Origin: Streptomyces sp. NRRL S-37
GTDB taxonomy: Bacteria; Actinomycetota; Actinomycetes; Streptomycetales; Streptomycetaceae
Direction of reading: 5' to 3'
NCBI RefSeq assembly: GCF_000721605.1
Contig: NZ_JOIZ01000010.1
Span: forward strand, 1 to 64,000
Length of the DNA stretch: 64,000 bases
The notes beneath the pieces are model-generated. The model did no database searches. It had not been told where the DNA came from and saw nothing but the letters and a program-made list of their open reading frames with translations. Shown here piece by piece: positions 1 to 8,395 of this stretch. Every line of letters starts with the position of its first letter. Position 1 is the first letter of the stretch. Both the position numbers and the translations under genes were made by a program.

Positions 1-98
1 AGAGCCGGATGACCGGGAAACCGTCATGTCCGGTTCGGCGGGAGGCCGCGCGGAACAGGACCTGCCACGGCAGGAACCTCACCGTGCGGCCGACCCAA
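1..98 (+). mobile_element. Group II intron 3' end (domains V and VI), truncated by window edge
   Basis: Positions 2-36 fold as a domain V hairpin: a 5' GAGC carrying the AGC triad, paired stems with a two-base bulge, a GAAA tetraloop at 17-20, and a closing GGTTC at 32-36. Positions 44-53 pair with 82-91 to form a long domain VI-like stem with unpaired A residues on its 3' side, where the branch-point adenosine would lie. This order is that of the 3' end of a bacterial group II intron. The maturase and the 5' part would lie outside the window. The 3' splice site is probably near 98, where a transposase reading frame resumes; the exact end is inferred. Confidence 0.65.
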
Positions 99-223
99 CT
101 TCCTGGCTTCACGGCTTCCGCAGGCTTCGTGTCCGCTGGGAGAGACGCGACGACATCCACGAGGCCTTCCTCGGCCTCGCCACCTGCCTCATCACCCACC
201 GACACGTCCAACGCCTTTGTTAG
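98..223 (+). pseudogene. C-terminal remnant of an IS5-family-like transposase
   Basis: The frame ending at TAG 221-223 gives about 41 residues, including GFRRLRVRWERRDDIHEAFL, which resembles the C-terminus of IS5-family transposases of actinomycetes. The upstream coding part is replaced by the group II intron end, so this is the 3' exon of an interrupted transposase. Family assignment is from recalled similarity only. The stop codon overlaps the last codon of a ParB-like fragment on the other strand, placing a recombination junction at about 220. Confidence 0.5.
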
Positions 224-501
224 GACCTCTTAGTGAGGCTTCGACGGCGGAGATTGACGGAGAGGACGTAGGCGTCCGGACGGTCGCCGTCATAGGTGGT
301 GAATTCCGCCTCTACCTGTGCGAGTTCGCACGCCGCGAGCCTTCCTCGTCCATCGAGAAGGCGACCCTTCCGGTCAAGGACGATGGGGTGCTGGAGCCCG
401 TTCTCGCGTATGTCATCGGCGAGTGCCTTCAGGTCCTCTTCGTCGAGTGACGGGAAGAGGTTGATGGTCGGATAGGTTTCGATGGTGGCTTCCTTGCTGG
501 G
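220..501 (-). pseudogene. ParB/Spo0J-type N-terminal domain, truncated
   Basis: Reading the minus strand from about 483 to TAA at 220-222 gives a protein with IETYPTINLFPSL, LADDIRENGLQHPIVLD and GRLLDGRGRLAACELA. This is the layout of ParB-like domains (DDIRENG, PIV, DGRxRL). No ATG, GTG or TTG is in frame between the upstream stop (TGA, 499-501) and the first conserved residues; an ATC stands where a start would fit behind an AAGGAA sequence at about 490. The C-terminal part is missing at the transposase junction. It is probably a remnant of a plasmid partition or sulfiredoxin-type ParB-like gene rather than an active gene. Confidence 0.5.
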
Positions 502-536
502 ATGTTGTCAGGATTCGTGAACCCGGAGCCGCGTTT

Positions 537-2051
537 TCAGTGCATGCGGGCGTCGGTGTCGAAGAGCGCCAGTTCGTGGCTGTGCAGGAGGTGCTGCACG
601 ATGAAGCTGCGGCCTGCGACCTTCCACAGGCCACGGCCGCGGTTGAGGTGGGCGATGGCGTCCATCTCGACGGAGGTCAGGCCGAGCAGGGAGGCCGCGG
701 CGTGGAGCTGGTCGGTCTCCTGCCGGTAGATGATTCGGGTGGAGCAGTCCGCCAGGAGGCCCTCGGCCAGGGCGCGGCCTTGTGATCCGGCGTCGCCGGC
801 GGTGAGCAGGTCGGACAGCCGGTGGATCACCATCAGATTCGCGATGCCCAGGCCCCGGGACAGCTTCCATTGGGCCTGCATCCGTTGAAGCAGCCCGACG
901 TGCCGCATCAGGCGCCACGCCTCGTCGTAGACGATCCAGCGCCGGCCGCCGCTGGGATCGGAGAGGGCGGATTCCATCCAGGCGGAGGCGCAGGTCATCG
1001 CGAGGACGAGGGCGGTGTCGTCCCCGGACCCGCCGAGGCGGGACAGGTCGATGGTGAGCATTGGCGCGTTGGGGTCGAAGCTCACGGTGGAGGGGGCGTC
1101 GAACATGCCGGCCAGGTCGCCGTGGACCAGGCGCCGCATGGCGTGGGCCAGGTCGCGGGCTGCGTCGCCGAGCTGGCCCGACATCATCCCGGCGGCCTCG
1201 TCGAGGGCGTGCGGGTTGTTGAGGGTGGTGGCGATATCGCCGAGGAGCGGCGTGCGGTGCGTTTCGGCGGGGCGGGTGACGACGGCGTCGAGGGCGACGT
1301 CCAGCGCGGTGTGCTCCATGGGCATCAGGTCCCGGCCCAGGACGGTCCGGGCCAGGGAGCCGAGCAGGAGCAGGCGCCGCTTGCGGATTTCGCCGACCCA
1401 GTCGGCCTCGGCCACGCCCTCCGGGCGAGGGGCTGCATCCAGGGGGTTCAGGCGTCCGGGCAGTCCGGGCCCGAGGGCGACGGACCGGCCGCCGAGGGCT
1501 TCCGCCACCGGCGTCCACTCGCCCTTCGGGTCACACGGTACGTAGACGCGGTATCCGAAGGCGACCGACCGCAGCGCGAAGGACTTGGCCAGCGCGCTCT
1601 TGCCCTGGCCGATCACGCCGGCGAGCAGCAGGTTCGGGTTGGTGAACCCCTCGACCTTGCCGTACAGAGCGAACGGGTCGAACACGAAACTGGCCTCGGC
1701 GTGGACGTCGCGGCCGATGTAGATGCCCTCGGCCCCGAGTCCGCCTTCGGCGAGGAAGGGATAGGCGCCGGCCGCGACCGCGGTGGTCATGCGGTGGGCG
1801 GGCAGCCGCAGCTGGTTCCCGCGAGAGGAGGCGGGCCCGGGGCGTCCGCTCGGTGGGTAGAGCGCGGCGGGCATCTGCTGCTCGGCGGGCGTGCTGTCGC
1901 CCTGGTGGGCAGTGGCTTCAGCACGGGCCTTGGCGGTGGCCTCGGCGAGCCGGCGGCGGGCGGCCTTGCGGCTGGCGCGGTCGGCGCCGTGGGGGGTGAA
2001 CAGCGGGCTGGCGGACGCGCGGCGGGCGCGACGGGCGGGCCGGTGGCTCAT
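537..2051 (-). CDS. VirB4-like conjugation ATPase
   Basis: A 504-residue ATPase expected to power the type IV secretion-like channel at the inner face of the membrane. Walker A is GVIGQGKS (about residues 145-152) and Walker B is RWIVYDEAW (about 371-379). The region between them (CDPKGEW, LNPLD) and the later QWKLSRGLGIANLMVIHRLSDL are typical of VirB4/TraC C-terminal ATPase domains. The first 90 residues are basic and low-complexity. It is shorter than full VirB4 proteins (about 800 residues), consistent with actinobacterial systems in which the N-terminal half is encoded separately, probably by the SCO6880-type gene two genes upstream. It is the last gene of a minus-strand transfer operon. 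Confidence 0.85.
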   Translation of the reverse strand: MSHRPARRARRASASPLFTPHGADRASRKAARRRLAEATAKARAEATAHQGDSTPAEQQMPAALYPPSGRPGPASSRGNQLRLPAHRMTTAVAAGAYPFLAEGGLGAEGIYIGRDVHAEASFVFDPFALYGKVEGFTNPNLLLAGVIGQGKSALAKSFALRSVAFGYRVYVPCDPKGEWTPVAEALGGRSVALGPGLPGRLNPLDAAPRPEGVAEADWVGEIRKRRLLLLGSLARTVLGRDLMPMEHTALDVALDAVVTRPAETHRTPLLGDIATTLNNPHALDEAAGMMSGQLGDAARDLAHAMRRLVHGDLAGMFDAPSTVSFDPNAPMLTIDLSRLGGSGDDTALVLAMTCASAWMESALSDPSGGRRWIVYDEAWRLMRHVGLLQRMQAQWKLSRGLGIANLMVIHRLSDLLTAGDAGSQGRALAEGLLADCSTRIIYRQETDQLHAAASLLGLTSVEMDAIAHLNRGRGLWKVAGRSFIVQHLLHSHELALFDTDARMH

Positions 2052-2079
2052 CGGGGGCCCTCGATTCTGCGGGTGGTGC

Positions 2080-2541
2080 TCATCGCACGCAGGCCGTGGT
2101 GTGCGGGCGGAGGTCGGTGGGGGTGGTTTTGCGGCGGACGACGTGTCCGGCGGCGAGGTGGCGCTGGCAGATCGTCAGCACGGGCGGGCCCTCGGGAAGC
2201 CGCTCCGGATGACAGGCGCTCGTCTTGACGGTGGTCTCGGTCGGGCCGGGCAGCAGGTGGAAGGCAGCGTGGACTTCGGTGGTGGCCTGCCAGAGCCTTG
2301 TGTGAGCGGTGGCCAGGTGACGTCCCGCGGCCGGGTGAGGTGGCCGGGCGTTATCGGCGAGCCGGTCCAGAAGCTGGAGCAGAGCGGTGAGGTGGGCGTG
2401 CAGCACGTCGAAGTGCAGACGGTCCACGGGCCTGGGCGGGTCAGCGGCCGACGGAGCCAGGGCTCGTGCGTGGTGGCGGATGCCGGCGCTCGCGGCGCGG
2501 AGGTAGGGGTGCGCGTCGTCGGGGCGTGGGGGAGAGGTCAA
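2080..2541 (-). CDS. DUF6238-like small protein of the transfer operon
   Basis: A 153-residue protein between the SCO6880-type gene and the VirB4-like gene. The start is a TTG with an AGGAAGGA sequence about 10 bases upstream. The first 100 residues are helical and histidine-rich (LRAASAGIRHHARAL, RLHFDVLHAHLTALLQLLD); the C-terminal part carries two cysteines (TSACHPERL, ICQRHLAAGH). It resembles small proteins recalled as DUF6238 that accompany Streptomyces conjugation operons. No biochemical role is known to me. Confidence 0.6.
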   Translation of the reverse strand: MTSPPRPDDAHPYLRAASAGIRHHARALAPSAADPPRPVDRLHFDVLHAHLTALLQLLDRLADNARPPHPAAGRHLATAHTRLWQATTEVHAAFHLLPGPTETTVKTSACHPERLPEGPPVLTICQRHLAAGHVVRRKTTPTDLRPHTTACVR

Positions 2542-2640
2542 AGGTGGTGGTCCTTCCTGCCGGTAGGCAGGGCGGCGACGGGCGGTTCCGTCGCGGGTGA
2601 TCCGGAGTGCAGTGGGCCAGGGCGCGCGGGCGCGGCTGGT

Positions 2641-4113
2641 TCACAGGGCGGTGCGGGCGAGCGGGAGCGCGGTGAGGGCGAAGGCGTCCGGCTGCTGGTA
2701 GTTGAGCCGTCGGAGGTCGACGCCGGAGGTGACGGCGTGGGTCTCGATCTGGGCGCAGGCGGCGTCCAGGAGGGCGTCGGTCTCGGCGGTGACGGTGACC
2801 AGGCCGGTCAGGGCCACGTCCGCGTGCCCGGCGATGAGCTGGCGTTCGCGGGTTTTGACGTCGGCGTATTCGACGGAGTCCTCTTCGGAGTCGACCTGTC
2901 CGCGGCGTGCGCGTTCGTTGGCGTCGGCGATGATTGCGGCCTTCTTGCGCTGGACGTCCCGTAGTGCGGACTCGAGCCCCTGGGGCGCGTATATAAGGGA
3001 GAGGCTGCGGCGCACGCCGGCCGTGAACATGATCCCGTGCAGGAACCCGGCCCCCATCTCCGTCCTCGGCCAGTTCTCCACCCAGTAGGTCGCGTGCCGG
3101 GCGCTGTCGGTGGCGAGGCGGTCGTACTCCTCGACCTGGACGACGGGACCGGCGGCTGCAGGGTCGGCCTCGGCACGGCCGGTCTCGGACCACTGCTGGA
3201 GCGCGGCGAGGGCCTTCGGGTCGTAGGCGGTGCGAATGACGGCGGCGATCTCCCGCGCGCTCAGCCACCCGGTGACCTGCAGACCCGCGTTGCGGGCGGC
3301 CTGCGCGATGGACGCGGTGGTCTGCTGCATGACGGTGAACGCCCCGGGCAGCCCTCCGCCGGCCTGCGAGATCAGGCGCCGGGCAGCCTTGAGGTCGAGG
3401 GAGATGGCGAGGTAGGTCTCGTGCGGGGCGGCGGCCGGGCCGGCAGAGGCGACCAGCTCGGAGTAGATCTGCCCAGCGATGGGGGTCTGGGGCTGCCCGT
3501 TGTGGGTCCAGTGGCGGGTGAGGGTGTCGCCGCTGTCGGGCACGGTGCGCTCCAGCACCTGCACGGTGGCGACGTGCCCGGTGCGGGCGATACCCGCCAG
3601 CGCGCGCCCCCAGCTGGAGACGTTGTGGTTCTGGGTCGCCGGGTCGAGGAGGGCGAAAGCACGGCTGGTGACGCGGGCGATGGCAGTCAGAGTCTGCTGG
3701 TGCGGGTCGTGGACGGCCGCGGCTCCGTTGGCGGAATCGCCCGGGGTAACCACCTTCAGGGAGGCGGCGGTGCCGGGCAGGTGAAGGACGCCGTTCTGCC
3801 GGGGCCGGGTGACGGGCCGGGCGAGCCAGAGGGCCTGGCCGGTACGGCGGCGGTGCGCGTACCGGGTGACGATCGGCGCCCAGTCGATCAGGGAGCGGCC
3901 GTGCCGGCGGATCGCGACCAGCGCACCGGATGCCGCCCACAGCGGTGCCAGGGCGAGGGCGCCGAGCAGCCCAGTGGAGATCACCGTCATCAGCAGCAGG
4001 GCCAGCGTGCAGGAGACGAGGACGAGCTGGGGTAGGGAAAGGCCGAGGAGGATGCCGCGGCGGGACCGGTGCGGGAACTTCACCGTGACCGGAGCGACAG
4101 AAAGATCAGTCAT
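2641..4113 (-). CDS. SCO6880-family transfer protein (PrgI/VirB3-VirB4 N-terminal-like)
   Basis: A 490-residue protein starting MTDLSVAPVTVKFPHRSRRG. Two membrane helices lie at about residues 28-65 (LPQLVLVSCTLALLLMTVIS and the next segment), followed by a long soluble part without Walker motifs. This is the layout of actinobacterial SCO6880-type proteins, which combine a VirB3/PrgI-like membrane anchor with a region like the N-terminal half of VirB4. The frame stays open far upstream to 5238, but that extension is antisense-type arginine-rich sequence over the next gene, so the ATG at 4111-4113 is chosen. It lies just downstream of the VirB6/TrbL-like gene and probably pairs with the short VirB4 ATPase. 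Confidence 0.75.
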   Translation of the reverse strand: MTDLSVAPVTVKFPHRSRRGILLGLSLPQLVLVSCTLALLLMTVISTGLLGALALAPLWAASGALVAIRRHGRSLIDWAPIVTRYAHRRRTGQALWLARPVTRPRQNGVLHLPGTAASLKVVTPGDSANGAAAVHDPHQQTLTAIARVTSRAFALLDPATQNHNVSSWGRALAGIARTGHVATVQVLERTVPDSGDTLTRHWTHNGQPQTPIAGQIYSELVASAGPAAAPHETYLAISLDLKAARRLISQAGGGLPGAFTVMQQTTASIAQAARNAGLQVTGWLSAREIAAVIRTAYDPKALAALQQWSETGRAEADPAAAGPVVQVEEYDRLATDSARHATYWVENWPRTEMGAGFLHGIMFTAGVRRSLSLIYAPQGLESALRDVQRKKAAIIADANERARRGQVDSEEDSVEYADVKTRERQLIAGHADVALTGLVTVTAETDALLDAACAQIETHAVTSGVDLRRLNYQQPDAFALTALPLARTAL

Positions 4114-4193
4114 GGGGGCGGATCCTGGAGGCGCGGGTGGAGTCCGGGGCGGGAGGTGGCGTGCACGTCCCACCCCCGGGAGTCGGACAGGGG

Positions 4194-5582
4194 TCACAGG
4201 CCGGTCGGAGGCGGCGGCGGAGCCGACCCGCTCGACGCGGCGTTCTGTGAGCCGGAAGACGGGGGTGCGCCCTGCGGAGGCGGTGTCGTCGTCGGCGGAG
4301 TGGTATGCCATCCGCCGCCTTGGCCGGACGCGGCATTCGCGCCGGATCCGCCCGGTCCCGAGCTGCCTCCTACCTGGCCGCTGGTGTCGTCGGTCACACT
4401 TGTCGGCGCAGGCTGGACGGCCTTCTCCAGGACGGACTTCACGGCATCGCCGCCGGGTGAGCGTCCCGATCCGCCGCCCTGCGCACCGTCCTTGCCTTCG
4501 GTGCCTCCGCCTGTCGAGTTGGCGGCGATGTCGCCGGGGAATCCGCCGCCGTCGGGGCCTTGTGGGGCGGCACCCGCTCCGGCTGCGACGCCACCTGCTC
4601 CGGCTGCGGCGCCACCGGTTCCGGCGGTGGCTGCGGCTGCGGCGGCCTTGCGGGCGGCCTTCTCGGCGTGGGCCTTCGCGATCTGCGCTCCGGCGCCGCC
4701 GGCACGGTGGATGGACTCGCCGTCGGTGCCGTCGGCTGCCCAGTGCACGAACTTGAAGACCGCGTACGGGCACAGCAATACCAGGATCATGATCACGATG
4801 CCGGACATGACGTCGGCAAGCGCGGCGATGCCGTCCTTGGACTCGGTCTTGCCCATGGCGGCGATGCCGAGGACGAAGATCACGGTCATCAGGAGTTTGC
4901 TGACGACGAGGGTGGCGGTGGCCTCGATCCAGCCCCTGCGCCACCGGCGAGCGACCTCCCAGCCGCCGCCGGCGGAGGCGAAGACCGCGAGGGTGACCAT
5001 GACGAGGATGCCAACCTTGCGGACCATCATCACGCACCAGTACAGGACGGCGCCGACGGCGGCGCCCAGACCGGCGACGACGGCGACGAGCCAGCCGAGG
5101 CCGGCCAGACCGGGGATCTGGTTGACCTTCACGATGCGGCGTACGGCCGAGGCGATGTCCAACTTCGCGGCCTTGAACAGGCCGTCGGAGACCGCGTCGA
5201 CCACTTCGATGGCGACCGTAGTCAGGGCGATGGCGCAAAAGGCGAACAGGACGCCCGAGACCGTGCCGGTGAAGGCTTGAGTGAGGGCTTGACCGTCCCG
5301 TCTGACGGCTGCCCGGACCAGTTGCGCGCAGAAGGTGGCGACCAGCAGGACCAGGCCCAGCGGCAGAAGCATCTCGTAGTTATCGCGGAACCACGCGGCG
5401 TTCAAGTCGACCCTGGTGGTGGTGTCGACCGCCTCGGCGGCCAGGTCTGCCGATGCGGCTGCCAGTTCACCTGCCGACTTCGCCATCCAGTCACCGATGG
5501 CCTTGCCAGGGTTCGAGGCGAGATCCACCGCGTCGCCGACGGCGCACAACTTGTCTGCCAGAGGCAGATTGCAGAAACCCAC
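4194..5582 (-). CDS. VirB6/TrbL-like polytopic membrane protein
   Basis: A 462-residue membrane protein. After about 65 soluble residues there are several hydrophobic segments (MLLPLGLVLLVATFCAQLV, VLFAFCAIALTTVAIEVV, GWLVAVVAGLGAAVGAVLYW, KVGILVMVTLAVFASAGGG, LLMTVIFVLGIAAMG, IVIMILVLLCPYAVFKFVHW). The last 150 residues are a low-complexity Ala/Gly/Pro/Ser tail. Size and topology match VirB6/TrbL channel subunits. A purine-rich ribosome site lies just upstream of the ATG. It sits between the VirB8-like and SCO6880-type genes, as in other actinobacterial transfer operons. Confidence 0.75.
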   Translation of the reverse strand: MGFCNLPLADKLCAVGDAVDLASNPGKAIGDWMAKSAGELAAASADLAAEAVDTTTRVDLNAAWFRDNYEMLLPLGLVLLVATFCAQLVRAAVRRDGQALTQAFTGTVSGVLFAFCAIALTTVAIEVVDAVSDGLFKAAKLDIASAVRRIVKVNQIPGLAGLGWLVAVVAGLGAAVGAVLYWCVMMVRKVGILVMVTLAVFASAGGGWEVARRWRRGWIEATATLVVSKLLMTVIFVLGIAAMGKTESKDGIAALADVMSGIVIMILVLLCPYAVFKFVHWAADGTDGESIHRAGGAGAQIAKAHAEKAARKAAAAAATAGTGGAAAGAGGVAAGAGAAPQGPDGGGFPGDIAANSTGGGTEGKDGAQGGGSGRSPGGDAVKSVLEKAVQPAPTSVTDDTSGQVGGSSGPGGSGANAASGQGGGWHTTPPTTTPPPQGAPPSSGSQNAASSGSAPPPPPTGL

Positions 5583-5618
5583 GGGGAGTTACTCCTCCTT
5601 TCTCGTGTCAGGCGCGGG

Positions 5619-6311
5619 TCACTGGGTGACGCTCGGAGCGATGGCGGCCAGGGAGCAGTCCTGGTGGGGGCGGCACTGGACGGCGAGGGTCACGGCGCGT
5701 TCCTCGGCCCCTGCGCCGCCGTTCTTCCAGGCGATCTGCTGCGTGCCGTTGACGGTGACGACGTAGATGTACGCCTCGGTGATTGCGGACGGGTCGTCGG
5801 TCAGCGCCTGCTTGAAGGCGCCGGGGTAGTGGCCCTCGGTGACGTGGGCGGTGGCGTGCTGGTCCTGGTCGGCCATGCGCGACCAGAGCACCGGGTCGGG
5901 TACCTGGCCGGAGACCGAGGTCCAGTCGGCGTACTTGGTCTCGGTGGTCATCCAGGCGTGCATGCCGGCGAGCTGCTGGTCGCGGCTGGTGTCGCGGGTG
6001 TCGTAGGACCAGAGCATCTGGGCTGCTGCCTTGGCGTAGGCGACCGGCTCGGCGATCTGAGGCTGCTCGGGTACCGACCCGGATCCGGAGGAAGGCTTGG
6101 GGGCGGCTTCGGAGGAGGACGGGCTGCCGGTCGGGGCTGGCGCGACGCTGTCCGGAGCTTGGTGGCCGTTGTCGCCGCCGGTCAGCAGGGCGACGATCGC
6201 GGCGATGGCGAGCAGGACGGCGATGGCGACGGCGCCGATGGCGATGCGCCGGTTGGCCGACCAGCCCGAGCCGTACGAGGGCAGCGAAAGGGAAAGGAAA
6301 CGGCTTCGCAT
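5619..6311 (-). CDS. VirB8-like bitopic transfer protein
   Basis: A 230-residue protein starting MRSRFLSLSLPSYGSGWSAN. One membrane helix (AIGAVAIAVLLAIAAIVALL, about residues 24-44) is followed by a Ser/Pro-rich linker and a soluble domain (AYAKAAAQMLWSYDTRDTSR, ending AIAPSVTQ). This is the layout of VirB8/TcpC-like assembly proteins of type IV secretion systems. The ATG at 6309-6311 overlaps the TGA of the upstream small membrane gene (ATGA), so the two are translationally coupled. A longer open frame exists upstream but runs antisense-like over the neighbouring gene. Confidence 0.65.
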   Translation of the reverse strand: MRSRFLSLSLPSYGSGWSANRRIAIGAVAIAVLLAIAAIVALLTGGDNGHQAPDSVAPAPTGSPSSSEAAPKPSSGSGSVPEQPQIAEPVAYAKAAAQMLWSYDTRDTSRDQQLAGMHAWMTTETKYADWTSVSGQVPDPVLWSRMADQDQHATAHVTEGHYPGAFKQALTDDPSAITEAYIYVVTVNGTQQIAWKNGGAGAEERAVTLAVQCRPHQDCSLAAIAPSVTQ

Positions 6312-6625
6312 CAGTGGACCTGAGACCCCAGGCCGGAGAAGAAGGCGACGATTCCGTTCGCGGCACCTAGACCGAGGGCGGCGCCGGCGGCGACGACCGC
6401 GCCCTTCTTTCCGTTGGCCTCGGCCTGGTGGCCGCCGGTGTGGTGGCCCCAGGCCCATACACCGAGCGAGACGGCGAGGGCACCGACGACGGCGATGATC
6501 CCGAACATGTTGATGCTGTTGACGACGTTCTTCAGCACGCTCAGACCGGGCAGGCCGCCGCCCTTGGGCGAGATTCCTGGGTCGTAGGCGAGCTGGATGA
6601 CGCGGTCTGCGAGAGGGACGGACAT
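6311..6625 (-). CDS. Small two-helix membrane protein, pilin/VirB2-like (DUF6112-like)
   Basis: A 104-residue protein with two hydrophobic segments (INMFGIIAVVGALAVSLGVW, about 39-58; GAVVAAGAALGLGAANGIVAFF, about 75-97) joined by a short polar loop. Size and topology resemble VirB2-type pilin precursors, and the position next to the VirB8-like gene fits. I recall this family as DUF6112. The first 38 residues would be the exported or processed N-terminal region; no clear signal peptidase site is seen. Confidence 0.65.
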   Translation of the reverse strand: MSVPLADRVIQLAYDPGISPKGGGLPGLSVLKNVVNSINMFGIIAVVGALAVSLGVWAWGHHTGGHQAEANGKKGAVVAAGAALGLGAANGIVAFFSGLGSQVH

Positions 6626-6748
6626 AGGTGTGGCGGGGCTCCTTGCATACGCGGCCAGGCGGGGGCCGACGGGAAGGGGAGAGCGGAGGGGAGGTGCGCG
6701 AGGGGCGCGGAAGCGGGCCCGTCCGATGCGATGCCGGGCGGGGTAGCG

Positions 6749-7882
6749 TCAGAGGACGCGGCGGGCGGCGAGAATGTTCCAGTCCTTGATCGGGGTGATC
6801 CGGACCGGTTTAGTGGTGCGCGGCGCCTCGATGACGAGGCCCTCGCCCATGTACATGCCGACGTGCTCGGGCCGGGCGGCGGTGCCGCGGCTGAAGATCA
6901 GGTCGCCGGGCTTGAGGTGGGCGGGCGAGACCGCTTGGCCCTCGTTGACCTGCGTATACGTGGTACGGGTGAGCGTGATCCCGGCATGGGCGTACGCCTG
7001 CTGCATCAGGCTGGAGCAGTCGCAGCGGCCCATGGGGTCGGGGCCGTGCGCGTTCGTGCAGGATCCGCCCCACTGGTAGAGCGTGCCGAGCTGGTGCATC
7101 GCCCACTCGATGGCCTTACGGGCCTTCGGGTCGGCGTCCTTGGGGATCGAGTAACCCTTGGGGACGCTTCCCTCGGGGATGCGGCCGAAGCCTGAACCGT
7201 CCTGGCTCGGCGCGCAGCCGGTCGTACTGGGCGACGGCGTCTCGCCCTGGTTCGTGTCCTTGTCATCCGCGTCATCGCCGGCGCCGGGGAAGGTCTTGAC
7301 GATGGCGCCCTGCAGCGCGGTGGCCAGGTTCTCCCACTGCGCATACGCGTCCGGTAGGCCGGACTTCTGCACGGCTTGGGCGGCCTGGGTGACGGTCATC
7401 TGCTGCCAGCCGTCCACCTTGAGCAAGTGCTTGTAGAACTGCTCGGAGGCGTAGACAGGATCGCGGATCTGCTGGGCGCTGCCCCAGCCCTGGGAGGGAC
7501 GCTGCTGGAACAGACCGAGGGAGTCGCGGTCCCCGTAGCCCAGGTTGCGCAGCCGGCTCTCCTGCATCGCCGTGGCGAGCGCGATGATCTGTCCCTTCTT
7601 CGGGACGTCGAGCGAGAGGCCGGCGGCCACGATCGTCGCCGCGTTGGGGACCTGCTCGGCGGGCAGGTCCAGGCCGTCGACGTGCACGTCCTTTCCGGAC
7701 GCGCCGTCGAGGATCTTGGTCACCTGCTCGGCGACCTTGCCGCTGTCGATGTCGTTCAGACAGCTGCTGAAGGAGCCGCTGCTCTGCACAGCGTCAGCGG
7801 AGGAGGCCAGCATCATGCCAGCGCCGGCGAGCAGGATCGGGGAGAGGAAGACGACGCCGATACCGGCGGCGAGCCCCTTCAA
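6749..7882 (-). CDS. Transfer-associated lytic enzyme: transglycosylase-like plus NlpC/P60 domain
   Basis: A 377-residue exported cell-wall hydrolase, the VirB1-like part of the transfer system. A hydrophobic N-terminus (residues 4-30) is followed by a lysozyme-like region (ALATAMQESRLRNLGYGDRD, LGLFQQRPSQGWG, with E in MQES as likely catalytic residue), a linker, and a C-terminal NlpC/P60 domain with the catalytic Cys in MGRCDCSSLMQQAY and His in PEHVGMYMG. It should cut peptidoglycan locally for channel assembly. The start is TTG at 7880-7882, overlapping the stop of a 20-codon leader frame (TTGA). Confidence 0.85.
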   Translation of the reverse strand: MKGLAAGIGVVFLSPILLAGAGMMLASSADAVQSSGSFSSCLNDIDSGKVAEQVTKILDGASGKDVHVDGLDLPAEQVPNAATIVAAGLSLDVPKKGQIIALATAMQESRLRNLGYGDRDSLGLFQQRPSQGWGSAQQIRDPVYASEQFYKHLLKVDGWQQMTVTQAAQAVQKSGLPDAYAQWENLATALQGAIVKTFPGAGDDADDKDTNQGETPSPSTTGCAPSQDGSGFGRIPEGSVPKGYSIPKDADPKARKAIEWAMHQLGTLYQWGGSCTNAHGPDPMGRCDCSSLMQQAYAHAGITLTRTTYTQVNEGQAVSPAHLKPGDLIFSRGTAARPEHVGMYMGEGLVIEAPRTTKPVRITPIKDWNILAARRVL

Positions 7883-7941
7883 CCCGAGCGGACCGTTCGC
7901 CGGTCAGCGGGTTCGGCTATGGGTGGGTAACGAGACGTCAT
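7879..7941 (-). CDS. Possible 20-residue leader peptide of the transfer operon
   Basis: ATG at 7939-7941, behind a good ribosome site (GAAGGA, 7 bases away), opens a 20-codon frame (MTSRYPPIAEPADRRTVRSG). Its TGA overlaps the TTG start of the lytic enzyme gene (TTGA). This geometry suggests translational coupling: ribosomes finishing the leader re-initiate on the weak TTG. Whether the peptide itself matters is unknown. The alternative is that the lytic enzyme simply starts elsewhere. Confidence 0.4.
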   Translation of the reverse strand: MTSRYPPIAEPADRRTVRSG

Positions 7942-8156
7942 GAACGAGTCCTTCAAGATGTGGTGTCCGGCGTGCCGCGTGCGCGAAGCGTGGTGGAAGG
8001 GCGCGGCGGCCGGGGTGGGCGATCGGAGGCGGGCCGGTGTGGGCGAGTTGCCGCTCGCTCCGTGTGGCCGGGCCGTGAGCTAGGTGTGCCAGGGCAGGGG
8101 GTACCTCCGTGAGGTGTGGCAGGGGAGTAGCCAGTGGCGGTGTGCGCCGGGCGGTT

Positions 8157-8271
8157 CAAAAACAGTAGGTGCGGATCGGCGGTTGACCAAAAAGTCCGCG
8201 TGAGGTGCCGGAAACCGGCACCTCAGCACGGCATTTCTTGGTCGTCGGCGGATCCGCCTCTACAGTTTTTG
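8157..8271. promoter_or_regulatory. Symmetric control region: 21-bp inverted repeats around a perfect hairpin
   Basis: The arms at 8157-8177 and 8251-8271 are inverted copies matching at 18 of 21 positions (core CAAAAAC, GTAG, GCGGATC). Between them lies a perfect 10-bp hairpin, GAGGTGCCGG (8202-8211), loop AAA, and its complement (8215-8224). A GGCGGATCCGCC palindrome overlaps the inner edge of the right arm. The region separates the minus-strand transfer operon from the plus-strand methyltransferase operon, so it may hold divergent promoters with a dimeric operator, or a cis-acting plasmid site. The rest of 7942-8395 shows no gene. Confidence 0.5.
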
Positions 8272-8395
8272 GACTCCCCCTCGCCCTCCTCGGTCTGCGG
8301 CCACGGGCTTCTGCATGCCCACTTCCGGCCCGCGAGGACTCCTGCGCGAGGCGGCGATTCCCTCCGCGTTTCCGCACCCGAATAGGGGTTCCTCT

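Noticed and set aside
822..2228. Long plus-strand open frame over the VirB4-like gene
   Set aside because: Gly/Ala/Arg-rich shadow of the minus-strand ATPase gene; no recognisable motif.
2641..5238. An 865-codon open frame on the minus strand
   Set aside because: Only the part from ATG 4113 is protein-like; the upstream half is arginine-rich antisense-type sequence overlapping the VirB6/TrbL-like gene.
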